The position numbers were made by a program, and so were the translations under genes. From the NCBI GenBank assembly GCA_016717145.1, contig JADKGD010000008.1, positions 186,001-250,000 on the forward strand: a stretch of DNA of 64,000 bases, given 5' to 3'. Shown piece by piece: positions 10,703 through 18,893 of the stretch (its first letter is position 1; each line of letters opens with the position of its first letter). Below the pieces are notes generated by a model. The model made no database searches. It was not told the origin of the DNA and was given only the letters and a program-made list of their open reading frames with translations. This DNA comes from Saprospiraceae bacterium. Lineage in GTDB: Bacteria; Bacteroidota; Bacteroidia; Chitinophagales; Saprospiraceae.

Positions 10703-11397
10703 CTAAGCATTTTCTTCAATAAATTTGTCAATATTTTTTTTAGTGCCAAAAACGAGTAATAAATCATCTTCCTCAAATTGATAAACGGAATGCAGTATAC
10801 CATAAACTTGTTTTGAAACAGAAATGCTTCCCAAATAATTTTTATCTTCTGATTGTTTAATCACCGTTATAATATGGGCTTTATATTTTGTTTTAATATC
10901 TAGGTCACCTAATGTTTTTCCTACAACCTTTTTTGGTATTTTAACTTCTAGAATTTCATATTCACCATGTAATTCCATGCTTTTTACAGCGCCTTTGACC
11001 ATAATTCTATTGGCTAATTCATTGGCATATTCAGCCTCCGGTTCTATGATTTCTTCGATTTGCATAGCTTCAAGTACTGTCTTATGCACGGGTGTTAAGG
11101 ATCTGGCTATTATTCTCCCTCCGTAATGTTTTTTAATAAGGGCTGTTGTCGTTATAGAAGCACCTACATTTTCTCCGATTGCAATGACTACAATATCAGT
11201 ATCTTCCAGTGGTAAATGATTTATTGAAGATTCTTCAGTAGTATCCAATCCTATGGCATGGTTTATTTTTCGTTGAATTAAGTCAATTTTTGCTTCATTC
11301 TTATCAACGCCAAATACCTCATGCCCGTCTTCGGTCAATTTTAATGCTAAATTGCCACCAAAATTTCCCATGCCTATGACTATGATTTTCTTTTCAC
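10703..11397 (-). CDS. ktrA: Potassium uptake regulator KtrA/TrkA family (RCK_N-RCK_C)
   Basis: This is a cytoplasmic gating subunit of a Ktr/Trk potassium uptake system, expected to bind nucleotide through a Rossmann fold. The frame from the Met at 11371 gives 222 residues starting inside the glycine motif (MGNFGGNLAL), which would remove the first beta-strand. The same frame continues upstream as KKIIVIG, so the Met is not the true start. No ATG, GTG or TTG exists in that frame. A GTG at 11397 would start VKRKIIVIGMGNFGG if one A is missing from an A4 run, giving the expected family N-terminus. Later parts are complete: Rossmann core with an acidic residue after beta-2 (VDKNEAK), and an RCK_C domain ending near FIEENA. 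It lies 14 bp after ktrB, as expected for a ktrBA operon. Confidence 0.85.
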
Positions 11398-11411
11398 TAT
11401 AAAAATAATTA

Positions 11412-13192
11412 TTAATTTATAAATACACTTTCTTTAGGATAATACGGATCGTTAGATCTATTTTCTTTAAATATATAACTAAATAATCCAATGAGGAAGG
11501 TAAGAAAACTAACACGACCTAAAAACATTAAAAAAATTAAAACAACCTGACTGCTACCGGTTATTTTGGCTGTTATGCCAATACTCAAACCAACCGTAGA
11601 ATAAGCTGAAATACACTCAAAAAGTAAATCTTTAAATAACACTTCCGGATTAAACCAGGCAAGTAAAAATGTAGCGAAGCTTATCGCAAAAATAGATAAC
11701 AATATAACAGCACTAACTTGATTTATGGCTGTAGATGGAATTTCTTTGTTTTGGATGACCAGTTTATCTTTGCCTCTGATTTGGTTGTATAAGTTTAATA
11801 GTGCTACGGCGAAAGTTGTGGTTTTTATACCGCCACCCGTAGAACCAGGAGATGCACCAATCCACATTAAGGCCATTGTCAACATGAAGGCCGGAATACC
11901 CATTTCGGCCATATTTATATTGTTAAATCCGGCTGTTCTTGGCGTCGTTGAATTGAAAAAAGATACTGCAATTTTACCCCAAAAATCATGCTCCCTTAAT
12001 GTACCGTCATATTCTGTAAAATAAAAAACTACAGTTCCGGCAACAAGTAAGCTAAATGTTGTAATGAGTATGATTCTACTATTTGTACTGGTTCTGGTAA
12101 GTTCTCTTTTGTAATTTATACCAAGTTGTTTAATACATGAAAGCCTGTACATAACCCACCCTTTCAGTAATATGTAATGATTGATCATGACAGAATAACT
12201 AATGCCTCCAGATATAATCAACCAACTTATGATCAGATGAAAAGCATAATTATATCGTACGCTTTCTTCATATAATGAATTGGAAAGTGTAGAAAAGCCA
12301 CCATTACAAAATGCGGAAACTGAATGGAAAACAGCGAAAAAAATTGGAGTTGAAGTAATCTGAATGTTGTTGTCTATAGCTATATATATAGATATGGCAC
12401 CCAAAAATTCTACTGAAAAGGTTAAAAAAATGATTTTGAATAAAGTAGTAAATGTTTTTCTGTTATCCAGTTCTTTTATCATATCACTTACCATCATTCT
12501 GTTTTTGAATGAAGAGGAAGATTGAAATATAAGCGCAAAAACATTGGTTATAGTCAAAACACCTAAACCTCCAAGCTGAAGTAAAATCACAATAATAGTT
12601 TGTCCAAATAAAGTGAAATCCTTACCGGTATCTAAAACTGCGAGGCCAGTTACGGTCACAGCACTTGTAGATGTAAATAAAGCTTGTAGAAAGGAAACTT
12701 GTACATTAGCAGCTGCCGGTAGCATTAAACAAAATGTGCCAAATAGGATTAAAAAATAAAACTTAATACAAATAAAGTAGCAGGATGAATATCCGAATTA
12801 CCTAATGTGGAAATCTTGAAGGAGATGCTAAGAAATCCAATACAAATGGCTAAAAAATGACTAAAACCGGCAACGTCAACATTCTTGTCAAATAAATTTA
12901 AAATCCAGATTATTGAAAAAAGAAGGTAGAAAATTGATATAAGCGAAAAAATCGCCCTTGAAATTTTAACATAAATGTTAGGAGCTGTTCCATATAGATA
13001 TAAGCTTATAAGCGTTGCCAGAATACCAAAAATAAGATTTGCAGGTTTATATATATAATTAAATTCAATAACTTCTTCTGTCCGGAGCCCTGCTTCAAAT
13101 ATTTGTCCTCCAATAATTGCTAATGCAACAATAAATATGAAATTAGTAGCAAATTTAAAATACTTCTCACCAATTTCTAAAAAAACATTCAT
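11412..13192 (-). pseudogene. ktrB: Potassium transporter KtrB/TrkH family, single frameshift
   Basis: This is the membrane pore subunit of a potassium uptake system, read in two frames: 12749-13192 (147 codons, N-terminal transmembrane region ending ..HPATLFVLSFIF) and 11412-12725 (437 codons). Adding one base to the A6 run at 12751-12756 joins them as LFVLSFIFLILFGTFCLMLPAA, giving a protein of about 590 residues. All four pore loops are readable: SAVTVTGLAV, SAFCNGGFST, TPRTAGFNN and SAYSTVGLSI. Each keeps the selectivity-filter glycine of the Trk/Ktr superfamily. The N-terminal extension with extra transmembrane helices is longer than in minimal KtrB. It forms an operon with ktrA. A promoter box at 13216 and a palindrome at 13224 lie directly upstream. 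A sequencing indel is likely because everything else is intact. Confidence 0.8.
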
Positions 13193-13215
13193 GTCTTTAT
13201 TGATTCATTTGAAAC

Positions 13216-13223
13216 CAAAAATA
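13216..13223 (-). promoter_or_regulatory. -7 box TATTTTTG for ktrBA
   Basis: A perfect TAnnTTTG match on the minus strand, 24 bp before the ktrB ATG at 13192. It abuts the palindrome at 13224-13238. Confidence 0.5.
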
Positions 13224-13238
13224 CGATTTATAAAATCG
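13224..13238. promoter_or_regulatory. Operator-like palindrome CGATTT-N3-AAATCG upstream of ktrB
   Basis: Perfect 6-bp arms with a 3-bp spacer lie immediately upstream of the -7 box of ktrB, in the promoter spacer. The position suits a repressor. The binding protein is unknown. Confidence 0.35.
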
Positions 13239-13310
13239 AACGGTCAAAGGTAAAACAGAAAGTTATACAAGGTGTTAAACAGGTGTTAATAATTGCAATT
13301 TAAACAAAAA

Positions 13311-13350
13311 AAATAAGGAAGTAACGCCTTTGCATTACCTCCTTAAAATC
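13311..13350 (-). terminator. Rho-independent terminator after the CBS gene at 13387
   Basis: Bases 13314-13344 form an imperfect 14-bp hairpin with two mismatches (TAAGGAAGTAACGC pairing with GCATTACCTCCTTA). On the minus strand it is followed by a T-rich tract (the A8 run around 13306-13313). It lies about 40 bp beyond the stop of the minus-strand CBS gene. Confidence 0.6.
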
Positions 13351-13386
13351 AAAACAATTAGATTAACAATCTATACTCAACTTTTT

Positions 13387-13806
13387 TTATAATTCATCCT
13401 TCATATAATGTTTTAATAAATATTTTATTATATCTGTAGTTGTTACAATACCAACAAGTGTCTCATCATCCAAAACAGGAAGGGCGTGGTAATTACCCAA
13501 ACTTAGTATTTCCGCAGCTTCCTTTATTGAATCATTTTGTTGTAACACATTTAACCCCACTTTCATTACATCTCCTAACGTTAAAGCTTCATTAAATGAT
13601 GTATCTAACTTCCCAGACCTATTTCGATTTACCTGTGTAAACCTCTCAATATCATGGGAACTTACCATACCAACCAACTTATGCCCTGAAATCACCGGCA
13701 CATGTCTAACAACCCCTTCATGCATAATTTTTCTTACATCAGAGAGACTACCCCCTAAATCTACGGTAACAGGATTTTTTGTCATGATTTGGCTGACCAA
13801 CTCCAT
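13387..13806 (-). CDS. CBS-domain pair protein
   Basis: A 139-residue cytoplasmic protein made of two CBS repeats (about residues 5-60 and 75-135). These read MTKNPVTVDLGGSLSDVRKIM...HVPVISGHKLVGMVSSHDI and then VLQQNDSIKEAAEILSLGNYHALPVLDDETLVGIVTTTDIIKYLL. Such stand-alone Bateman modules bind adenine nucleotides and report energy state to partner proteins. It lies between ktrBA and the response regulator-Crp gene. A -7 box at 13842 and a Crp-geometry palindrome at 13894 precede it, suggesting control by that neighbouring regulator. A second CBS protein of the same layout is encoded at 16483. The partner is not known from sequence. Confidence 0.88.
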   Translation of the reverse strand: MELVSQIMTKNPVTVDLGGSLSDVRKIMHEGVVRHVPVISGHKLVGMVSSHDIERFTQVNRNRSGKLDTSFNEALTLGDVMKVGLNVLQQNDSIKEAAEILSLGNYHALPVLDDETLVGIVTTTDIIKYLLKHYMKDEL

Positions 13807-13841
13807 ATATTATTTATATGATATCTAAAAGTTCAATACTG

Positions 13842-13849
13842 CAAAGCTA
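13842..13849 (-). promoter_or_regulatory. -7 box TAGCTTTG for the CBS gene
   Basis: A perfect TAnnTTTG on the minus strand, about 36 bp before the ATG at 13806 and about 52 bp downstream of the centre of the palindrome at 13894-13909. Confidence 0.5.
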
Positions 13850-13893
13850 TGACATATCGTAAAGCCTGCAGAATGATTTTAACCATTTAGTCA

Positions 13894-13909
13894 GATGATG
13901 TTAGTCATC
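13894..13909. promoter_or_regulatory. Crp/Fnr-geometry palindrome GATGA-N6-TCATC
   Basis: Perfect 5-bp arms separated by 6 bp, the half-site geometry typical of Crp/Fnr regulators. It lies between the response regulator-Crp gene stop and the CBS gene promoter. It shares the core ATGA-N6-TCAT with the site at 16415-16434. Confidence 0.4.
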
Positions 13910-13911
13910 AC

Positions 13912-14958
13912 CTATTGAGGCATATTACGCAGCTTATCCAATTTTATCAACTCAATGCGATTTTCATCAATGGTTAATAATCCTTCATTTTTAAAGTCTG
14001 AAAGCGTCCTTATAGTAGTTTCTTTGGCTGTTCCTGATAAACTGGCGATATCATCCCTAAGTATAGACATTTTTGTAGATTGCTTTGAATCGCTAAATTT
14101 TAATAAGGCATTGGCCACTCGTTTTCTAACTGAACTATAAGCCATTTCAATCAATTGTTTTTCGATCTCCTCAGATTGATTAGCAAGCATTTTAATAAAT
14201 TTTGCTGAAAATTCCCGATTATTAAAAAGAAGAAGTGTAAAGTCCTCAATAGGCACCAATCTTAATTCACAATCATCTATTACGGCAACGTTATCATGAT
14301 ATGTCTCGTTTTTTAATAGAGGAAGGTAGCCAAAAAAATCTCCTTTGGAATAAATATTAGTGGTGAATTCTTTGCCAAAATCATTGATTTTATAACTCTT
14401 TACACTTCCTGAACTTACAAAATATAACCATTTTGGATATTGTCCTGCTTCATATATGACATCTCTTTTATGATATTTTCTGATCTCTCTGTTTTCTGAA
14501 AGTTTTTCAAATTCTTTTTGGGCTTTTGCTTCATCAAAAAATTTCTGGAGGCCCTGATTTGATTTATCAAATAAAGTTTTGATTCGTTCACTTTTTTTGA
14601 GTCTGATTTCGATGGTGTCCAATAATTGAATATCATCGTAAGGTTTGGTAATATAATCATCTGCACCCAAGCCCATACCTTTTCGAAAATCTTCCTTTTC
14701 AGTTTTTGCAGTCAGAAAAATAAATGGAATATCCATTGTTTTTGGATGGTTTGATAAAATACGTAACACACCAAATCCATCCATTTCAGGCATCATAATA
14801 TCACATAAAATTAGTTGAGGAATGACTTCAACTGCCTTTGCAATACCCATTTTGCCGTTTTCAGCGGTAAAAACTTCATAACCTGACAGCATAAGCAGTT
14901 CTTCCAGATTCTCTCTGACATCTAAGTTATCTTCGATTATTAATATTTTAGCTTGCAT
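13912..14958 (-). CDS. Response regulator fused to Crp/Fnr-type regulator
   Basis: A 348-residue transcription factor. Residues 3-120 are a CheY-like receiver with acidic pocket (IIEDN), phospho-acceptor Asp53 in LCDIMMPEMDG, and the conserved Thr (FLTAKT) and Lys (YITKPY). A helical linker follows, then a cyclic-nucleotide-binding-like domain (about 155-250; VIYEAGQYPKWLYFVSSGSVK, KGDFFGYLPLL) and a Crp-type winged helix (about 265-340; SSVRKRVANALL, DIASLSGTAKETTIRTLSDF). No Fnr-type cysteine cluster is seen, so direct Fe-S sensing is unlikely. It lies 55 bp after the histidine kinase gene on the same strand, so the two probably form a two-component pair. It is the obvious candidate to bind the palindromes at 13894 and 16415. 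Confidence 0.9.
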   Translation of the reverse strand: MQAKILIIEDNLDVRENLEELLMLSGYEVFTAENGKMGIAKAVEVIPQLILCDIMMPEMDGFGVLRILSNHPKTMDIPFIFLTAKTEKEDFRKGMGLGADDYITKPYDDIQLLDTIEIRLKKSERIKTLFDKSNQGLQKFFDEAKAQKEFEKLSENREIRKYHKRDVIYEAGQYPKWLYFVSSGSVKSYKINDFGKEFTTNIYSKGDFFGYLPLLKNETYHDNVAVIDDCELRLVPIEDFTLLLFNNREFSAKFIKMLANQSEEIEKQLIEMAYSSVRKRVANALLKFSDSKQSTKMSILRDDIASLSGTAKETTIRTLSDFKNEGLLTIDENRIELIKLDKLRNMPQ

Positions 14959-15013
14959 TATTTTAATATAATTTTATTTATTAACCTTTACCACCGTGAT
15001 ATTTAAGTTAGGC

Positions 15014-16327
15014 CTAGTTATTATTAAAAGTATTTAACTCGTTTATAGCTTCTAAAGTATCGATATTATAAACTAATTCAGGTAGCATGACTGTAAATGT
15101 ACTACCCACATTTACATTGCTTTCGAAAGTTATCTCACCTGTAATATATTTACATATCGTTTTACAATATTTAGCCCTAAGCCGGTACCTTCGATGTTGA
15201 TTGCATTCCGCGCTCTAAAAAATCTATCAAATAAATGTTTTTGGTCCTCTTCAGGAATGCCAATTCCTGAGTCCTTAACGCTCAACACAAAACTGGTTTC
15301 ACAGTTTGATAATTCACAAATTATTTGAGTATTTTCTTTTGAGTATTTTATGGCGTTGGAAAGTAAATTAATCATTATATTTTTTAAGATTTTACGATCC
15401 GAACAAATTACTGGGATTGTCAGACTATTTTTTTTGATTAAGTGCTGATCTTTTTTATAATACCTTTCAATTCATCGATTACCTCAATACATAAAGCGGC
15501 AGGGTCAAATGAATCAATAACGGGTATAACTTTTCCTTCTTCTAATTTATTCATAGACAAAAAATCGTTAAGTATACCTGTCAAATGCGTTACAGCTGAT
15601 TTTATTTTATTTATGTGCTTTTCACGATTGATTTGTTGATTCTGTTCATTATATCTTCCTATTAAAGAAACGGAAGATAAAATGGTAGAAAGCGGAGTAC
15701 GAAATTCATGAGACGCCATAGAAACAAATCTGGTTTTCAATTCACCAAGTTCTTTTTCTTTTTCAAGACTTTTTTCCAATTCTTTTTCCCGCTCACTTAA
15801 TTTTATTTGAGCTTCAATTCTGTTTATTATTTCAGATTCATATTCTTTATTTAATGAAAGGAGTCTATTAACTGCATTTTCCAACTCATATGTACGAACC
15901 ATAACTTTATTTTCAAGTTCGTCATTGAGCGATTTTAGTCTGTTTTCCGCATGTTTAATTTCTGTCAAATCATGAACAAATCCAGTAAAAATAGTTCTTT
16001 CATTTAATTTCACCTCGCTAACAGCTAACCAAAATGGAAATATTTCCCCACCTTTTTCATTCCAGGTACTTCTCTGCCATTACCAATAATTTTTGGTGAT
16101 CTGGTTTCTTTGTAGGCATTTATATAGGAGTTGTGGTTTTTTCCATAGTCTTCGGGCATTAACATGCTTACGTTATTCCCAATAAGTTCATTTGCATGGT
16201 AATTAAATAATCTACAAGCCGCATCATTAACTTCTTCAATTTGACCCAAATCGTTTATAATAATTATGCCGTCAACTGCTGAATTAAAAACAGCCTGAAG
16301 TCTTTTAACGGCATCGGTTATATTCAT
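15014..16327 (-). pseudogene. PAS-domain sensor histidine kinase, three frameshifts
   Basis: Three fragments read as one kinase of about 437 codons. 16025-16327 is a PAS domain (AVFNSAVDGIIIINDLGQIEEVN). 15438-16013 is the PAS end, a long coiled coil (about 70 residues rich in E, K and N) and the phospho-acceptor region MASHEFRTPLS. 15130-15375 is the ATPase with N box NLLSNAIKYS, G1 DSGIGIPEED and G2 GTGLGLNIV. Single-base corrections join them: near 16061-16063 (restores NEKGGEIFPFWLAVSE), in the T6 run 15451-15456 (restores KKDQHLIKKNSLTIPVI), and in CC at 15138-15139 (restores ILQGEITFESN). The last frame runs to a stop at 15014. No signal peptide or membrane segment is seen, so it is cytoplasmic and may sense redox or a ligand through PAS. 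Probable partner of the regulator at 13912. Confidence 0.8.
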
Positions 16328-16399
16328 AACATGTTAATTATAAAGTGAAAATCTTAAATAAAGACCAAAATTCCTATTTAATACCATTTTCTTATTTCA

Positions 16400-16461
16400 C
16401 AAAGATCATTTAATAATATGACATTAATCATATTTAAGGTACATATTATAAATGATCTTTG
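16400..16461. promoter_or_regulatory. Divergent promoter: inverted -7-like boxes around a Crp/Fnr-like palindrome
   Basis: CAAAGATCATTTA at 16400-16412 and its exact reverse complement at 16449-16461 flank the palindrome AATATGA-N6-TCATATT at 16415-16434. Each outer arm contains GATCTTTG, one base from the -7 consensus TAnnTTTG, oriented outward toward the histidine kinase (ATG 16327) and the CBS gene (ATG 16483). The palindrome centre (16424.5) would be near -42 for the rightward start, the class II activator position. Confidence 0.5.
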
Positions 16462-16482
16462 ACCAAAATATAATTTTAAGAT

Positions 16483-16929
16483 ATGAATATCCTCCATCCT
16501 GTTTCAAGTATTATGACACCTAATCCGATTTGTATTGGAGCTAACGAGAGTTTGGCTGTTGCCGCTAAGTTGTTTAAAGACAATAAAATTCATCATCTTC
16601 CGGTTTTGGCTGAAGGAGATTTGGTAGGGATTATAAGTAAATCTGATTTTTTGTTTTTTAGAAGAGGATTTACAAATAATGAAGGTGAAAAGATAGAAGA
16701 GGACGTTAGGTTGAACAATTATCTGGCAAAAGATATCATGACCACTAAATTGGGGAAACTCGAATCAACTGACAGAATTAATGTAGCATTGGAAGTTTTT
16801 AATGAAAATTTATTTCATGCGATTCCTGTTGTTGAAGGTAAAAGGATAGTTGGAATTATAACCACATTTGATATTATAAAACGATTGGCCATTGATGCAG
16901 AATCTCACGCTTCCTATGATGTAAAATAA
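16483..16929 (+). CDS. CBS-domain pair protein
   Basis: A 148-residue cytoplasmic Bateman module. Repeat 1 (residues 5-55) reads SIMTPNPICIGANESLAVAAKLFKDN...LPVLAEGDLVGIISKSDFLFF, and repeat 2 (about 80-140) DIMTTKLGKLESTDRINVALEVF...IPVVEGKRIVGIITTFDIIKRL. This form resembles IMPDH-type CBS pairs that bind AMP, ADP or ATP. It is transcribed divergently from the histidine kinase gene out of a shared symmetrical promoter region. The thioredoxin/Usp fusion gene follows 57 bp later on the same strand. The leader after the -7-like box is only about 20 bp. A CBS protein of similar layout is at 13387; the two are probably regulated together. Confidence 0.9.
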   Translation: MNILHPVSSIMTPNPICIGANESLAVAAKLFKDNKIHHLPVLAEGDLVGIISKSDFLFFRRGFTNNEGEKIEEDVRLNNYLAKDIMTTKLGKLESTDRINVALEVFNENLFHAIPVVEGKRIVGIITTFDIIKRLAIDAESHASYDVK

Positions 16930-16986
16930 GAAGCAGTGTTAAATATTGGGAAATTATTTTTTAATTATTAAACAGTGCCTTATCTT

Positions 16987-18084
16987 ATGTTGAATATAAA
17001 AATATACGGTCCTGGAACATCCAGTTACCAGCTGGTAAAATCCAAACTTACCGATGCGCTAGATCACGCTCATATTGAGTATACGCTTAAAGAAGTGCAA
17101 GAGATTAGTACGTTTATTAATGATGGTGTCGTATCCGTTCCAGCCATTAAAGTGGATGAAAAATATTTATTTGAAATAAAACCAAACGGGGCATTTAATC
17201 AATCCCTTAGAGATGCTGTTCAAAGTATTCTAAAAATGAGTTCGTATGGCGCACTCACTAAGATAATAGTACCTACAGATTTTTCGGAAGCCTCTTTTAA
17301 TGCATACAATTATGCCAATAATATGGCAAAAGTAATAAATGGCGTACTATTATTAACACATGTGTATTATCCAACATCGATTGATGTAAATCAATTTAGT
17401 ATAGTCGATGAAACTGCCGAAAATGTTCATAGAGAAAGATTAAATAATTTGGTAAAATCGGTAAATCAGGATTGGATAGGTAGTTTTATGGCTGAGCCTT
17501 TGATTGAAGGTGTATTTAAAGTGGGATTTCCAAAACTCGAATTGATCGAGATGTCAAAAACTGAAAACGCAGTAATTGTAATGGGAACTACAGGAGTAGG
17601 CGATACATTCAAAAAAATATTTGGATCTTTGTCACTTGATCTGATAGATGATTGTTATTGTCCTCTCTTTCTAATTCCTCCGGATATTAAGTACTCTAAA
17701 ATGGATGAAGTCTCTTATTTATCAGAAAATTTAAAAAATGATACCTTACACTTGATTTATGCCGGAAAATTATGTGTTGCATTAGGTGTAAAACTTAGAT
17801 TAGTTCATTTTAGTAAATCTTCCGACGACGAATATGATGTAAAGGATGCTATCAGTATTTTGGAAAATTATTACCCTACACTTAAATACCACATAGAAAT
17901 TTTAGATACGGATAATCTACTTAAAGAAGTATCCGGTGTTATTCACTCTCCAAAAAAATCGTTGGTCATATTGTCTACAAAACATCGAAATATAATTTCA
18001 GATATTTTTCATAAGAGCGTTTCGGAATTTGCTGCTAAAAATAGTTCATGTCCTTTGTTGATTCTCTCCGATCGGATAAAATAG
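16987..18084 (+). CDS. Thioredoxin-like domain (no CxxC) fused to tandem universal stress domains
   Basis: The ATG at 16987 is preferred to the in-frame GTG at 16975 because it begins MLNIKIYG, exactly where the fold's first strand should start. Residues 1-81 resemble small thioredoxin_3-type proteins, with beta-alpha start, cis-Pro motif SVPAI (Pro52) and a following strand. The position of the CxxC motif reads T11-S-S-Y14, so the domain is redox-inactive. Residues 91-232 are a UspA domain with an intact ATP-binding pattern G-2x-G-9x-GS (GTTGVGDTFKKIFGS). Residues 240-365 are a second Usp-like domain whose equivalent loop (STKHRNIISDIFHKS) has lost the glycines. Tandem Usp proteins in Bacteroidota are usual; the N-terminal domain is not. 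Genomic context (CBS, kinase, potassium uptake) fits energy or hypoxia stress. Confidence 0.8.
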   Translation: MLNIKIYGPGTSSYQLVKSKLTDALDHAHIEYTLKEVQEISTFINDGVVSVPAIKVDEKYLFEIKPNGAFNQSLRDAVQSILKMSSYGALTKIIVPTDFSEASFNAYNYANNMAKVINGVLLLTHVYYPTSIDVNQFSIVDETAENVHRERLNNLVKSVNQDWIGSFMAEPLIEGVFKVGFPKLELIEMSKTENAVIVMGTTGVGDTFKKIFGSLSLDLIDDCYCPLFLIPPDIKYSKMDEVSYLSENLKNDTLHLIYAGKLCVALGVKLRLVHFSKSSDDEYDVKDAISILENYYPTLKYHIEILDTDNLLKEVSGVIHSPKKSLVILSTKHRNIISDIFHKSVSEFAAKNSSCPLLILSDRIK

Positions 18085-18163
18085 AAGCTCAGTTTTAAAT
18101 CAATAAAAAATTTTGTAGAGAAACGCATTAAAATTATAAATTTACACTCAATTTAATTTTAAT

Positions 18164-18883
18164 ATGAGTGCAAAAAGGATTTTACATGCTGATTCTCAAT
18201 TTCTTTCCGGCCCTAATAGCAGGGGCAAAGAATTGCTTTTTATTATAAAAGCTTTTTTTCAATTTATTCGAGGTTTTAGAAAACTACATTTTGTGGGACC
18301 ATGTATTACCGTTTTTGGGTCAGCAAGATTTAATGAAGACAATAAATACTATATCCAAGCTCGTGAAATTGGGAAGATCTTTGCTCAAATGGGTTTCGCT
18401 GTCATGACCGGTGGTGGGCCTGGCATTATGGAAGCCGCTAATCGTGGTGCATACGAGGTTGGTGGTGAATCAATAGGTTGTACGATTAAACTGCCAAAAG
18501 AACAGGTAAATAATCCTTATATGACCCGATTCGTAAGATTTGACTACTTTTTGTACGAAAAGTATTGCTCCACAAAATATTCTTATGGCTTTATAGTTAT
18601 GCCTGGAGGATTCGGAACACTTGATGAACTGTTTGAGACTTTGACGCTCATTCAAACTGGTATACTGCATAATTTTCCAGTGGTTATAATGGGTAAGGAG
18701 TTTTATACCGATATCCACGAGCTAATTCACAAAATGATCATAGAAGAAACCATCTCGTCTGAAGACCACAAACTCATAAAATTTACTGATGATATCCAAG
18801 AAGCAACAGATCATGTCAGATCATTTATTAATAAAAACTATAAAGTAAAATACAAGGCATCCTGGATACTTGGAGAGAATTGA
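18164..18883 (+). CDS. LOG family protein (TIGR00730 type)
   Basis: A 239-residue Rossmann-like protein with both LOG hallmarks. These are the phosphate-binding loop region MTGGGPGIMEAANRGA (residues 81-96) and PGGFGTLDE (147-155), whose Glu and nearby Arg form the active site in characterised members. The family hydrolyses nucleoside 5'-monophosphates to base plus ribose 5-phosphate; in some organisms it makes free cytokinins, and in many bacteria it is mis-annotated as lysine decarboxylase. The N-terminal 45 residues are longer than in minimal LOG proteins (about 190), as in the larger bacterial group. It lies 79 bp after the thioredoxin/Usp fusion on the same strand, so co-transcription is possible. 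It converges on the permease gene (10 bp between stops). The substrate is not predictable. Confidence 0.88.
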   Translation: MSAKRILHADSQFLSGPNSRGKELLFIIKAFFQFIRGFRKLHFVGPCITVFGSARFNEDNKYYIQAREIGKIFAQMGFAVMTGGGPGIMEAANRGAYEVGGESIGCTIKLPKEQVNNPYMTRFVRFDYFLYEKYCSTKYSYGFIVMPGGFGTLDELFETLTLIQTGILHNFPVVIMGKEFYTDIHELIHKMIIEETISSEDHKLIKFTDDIQEATDHVRSFINKNYKVKYKASWILGEN

Positions 18884-18893
18884 AATAATTTAT

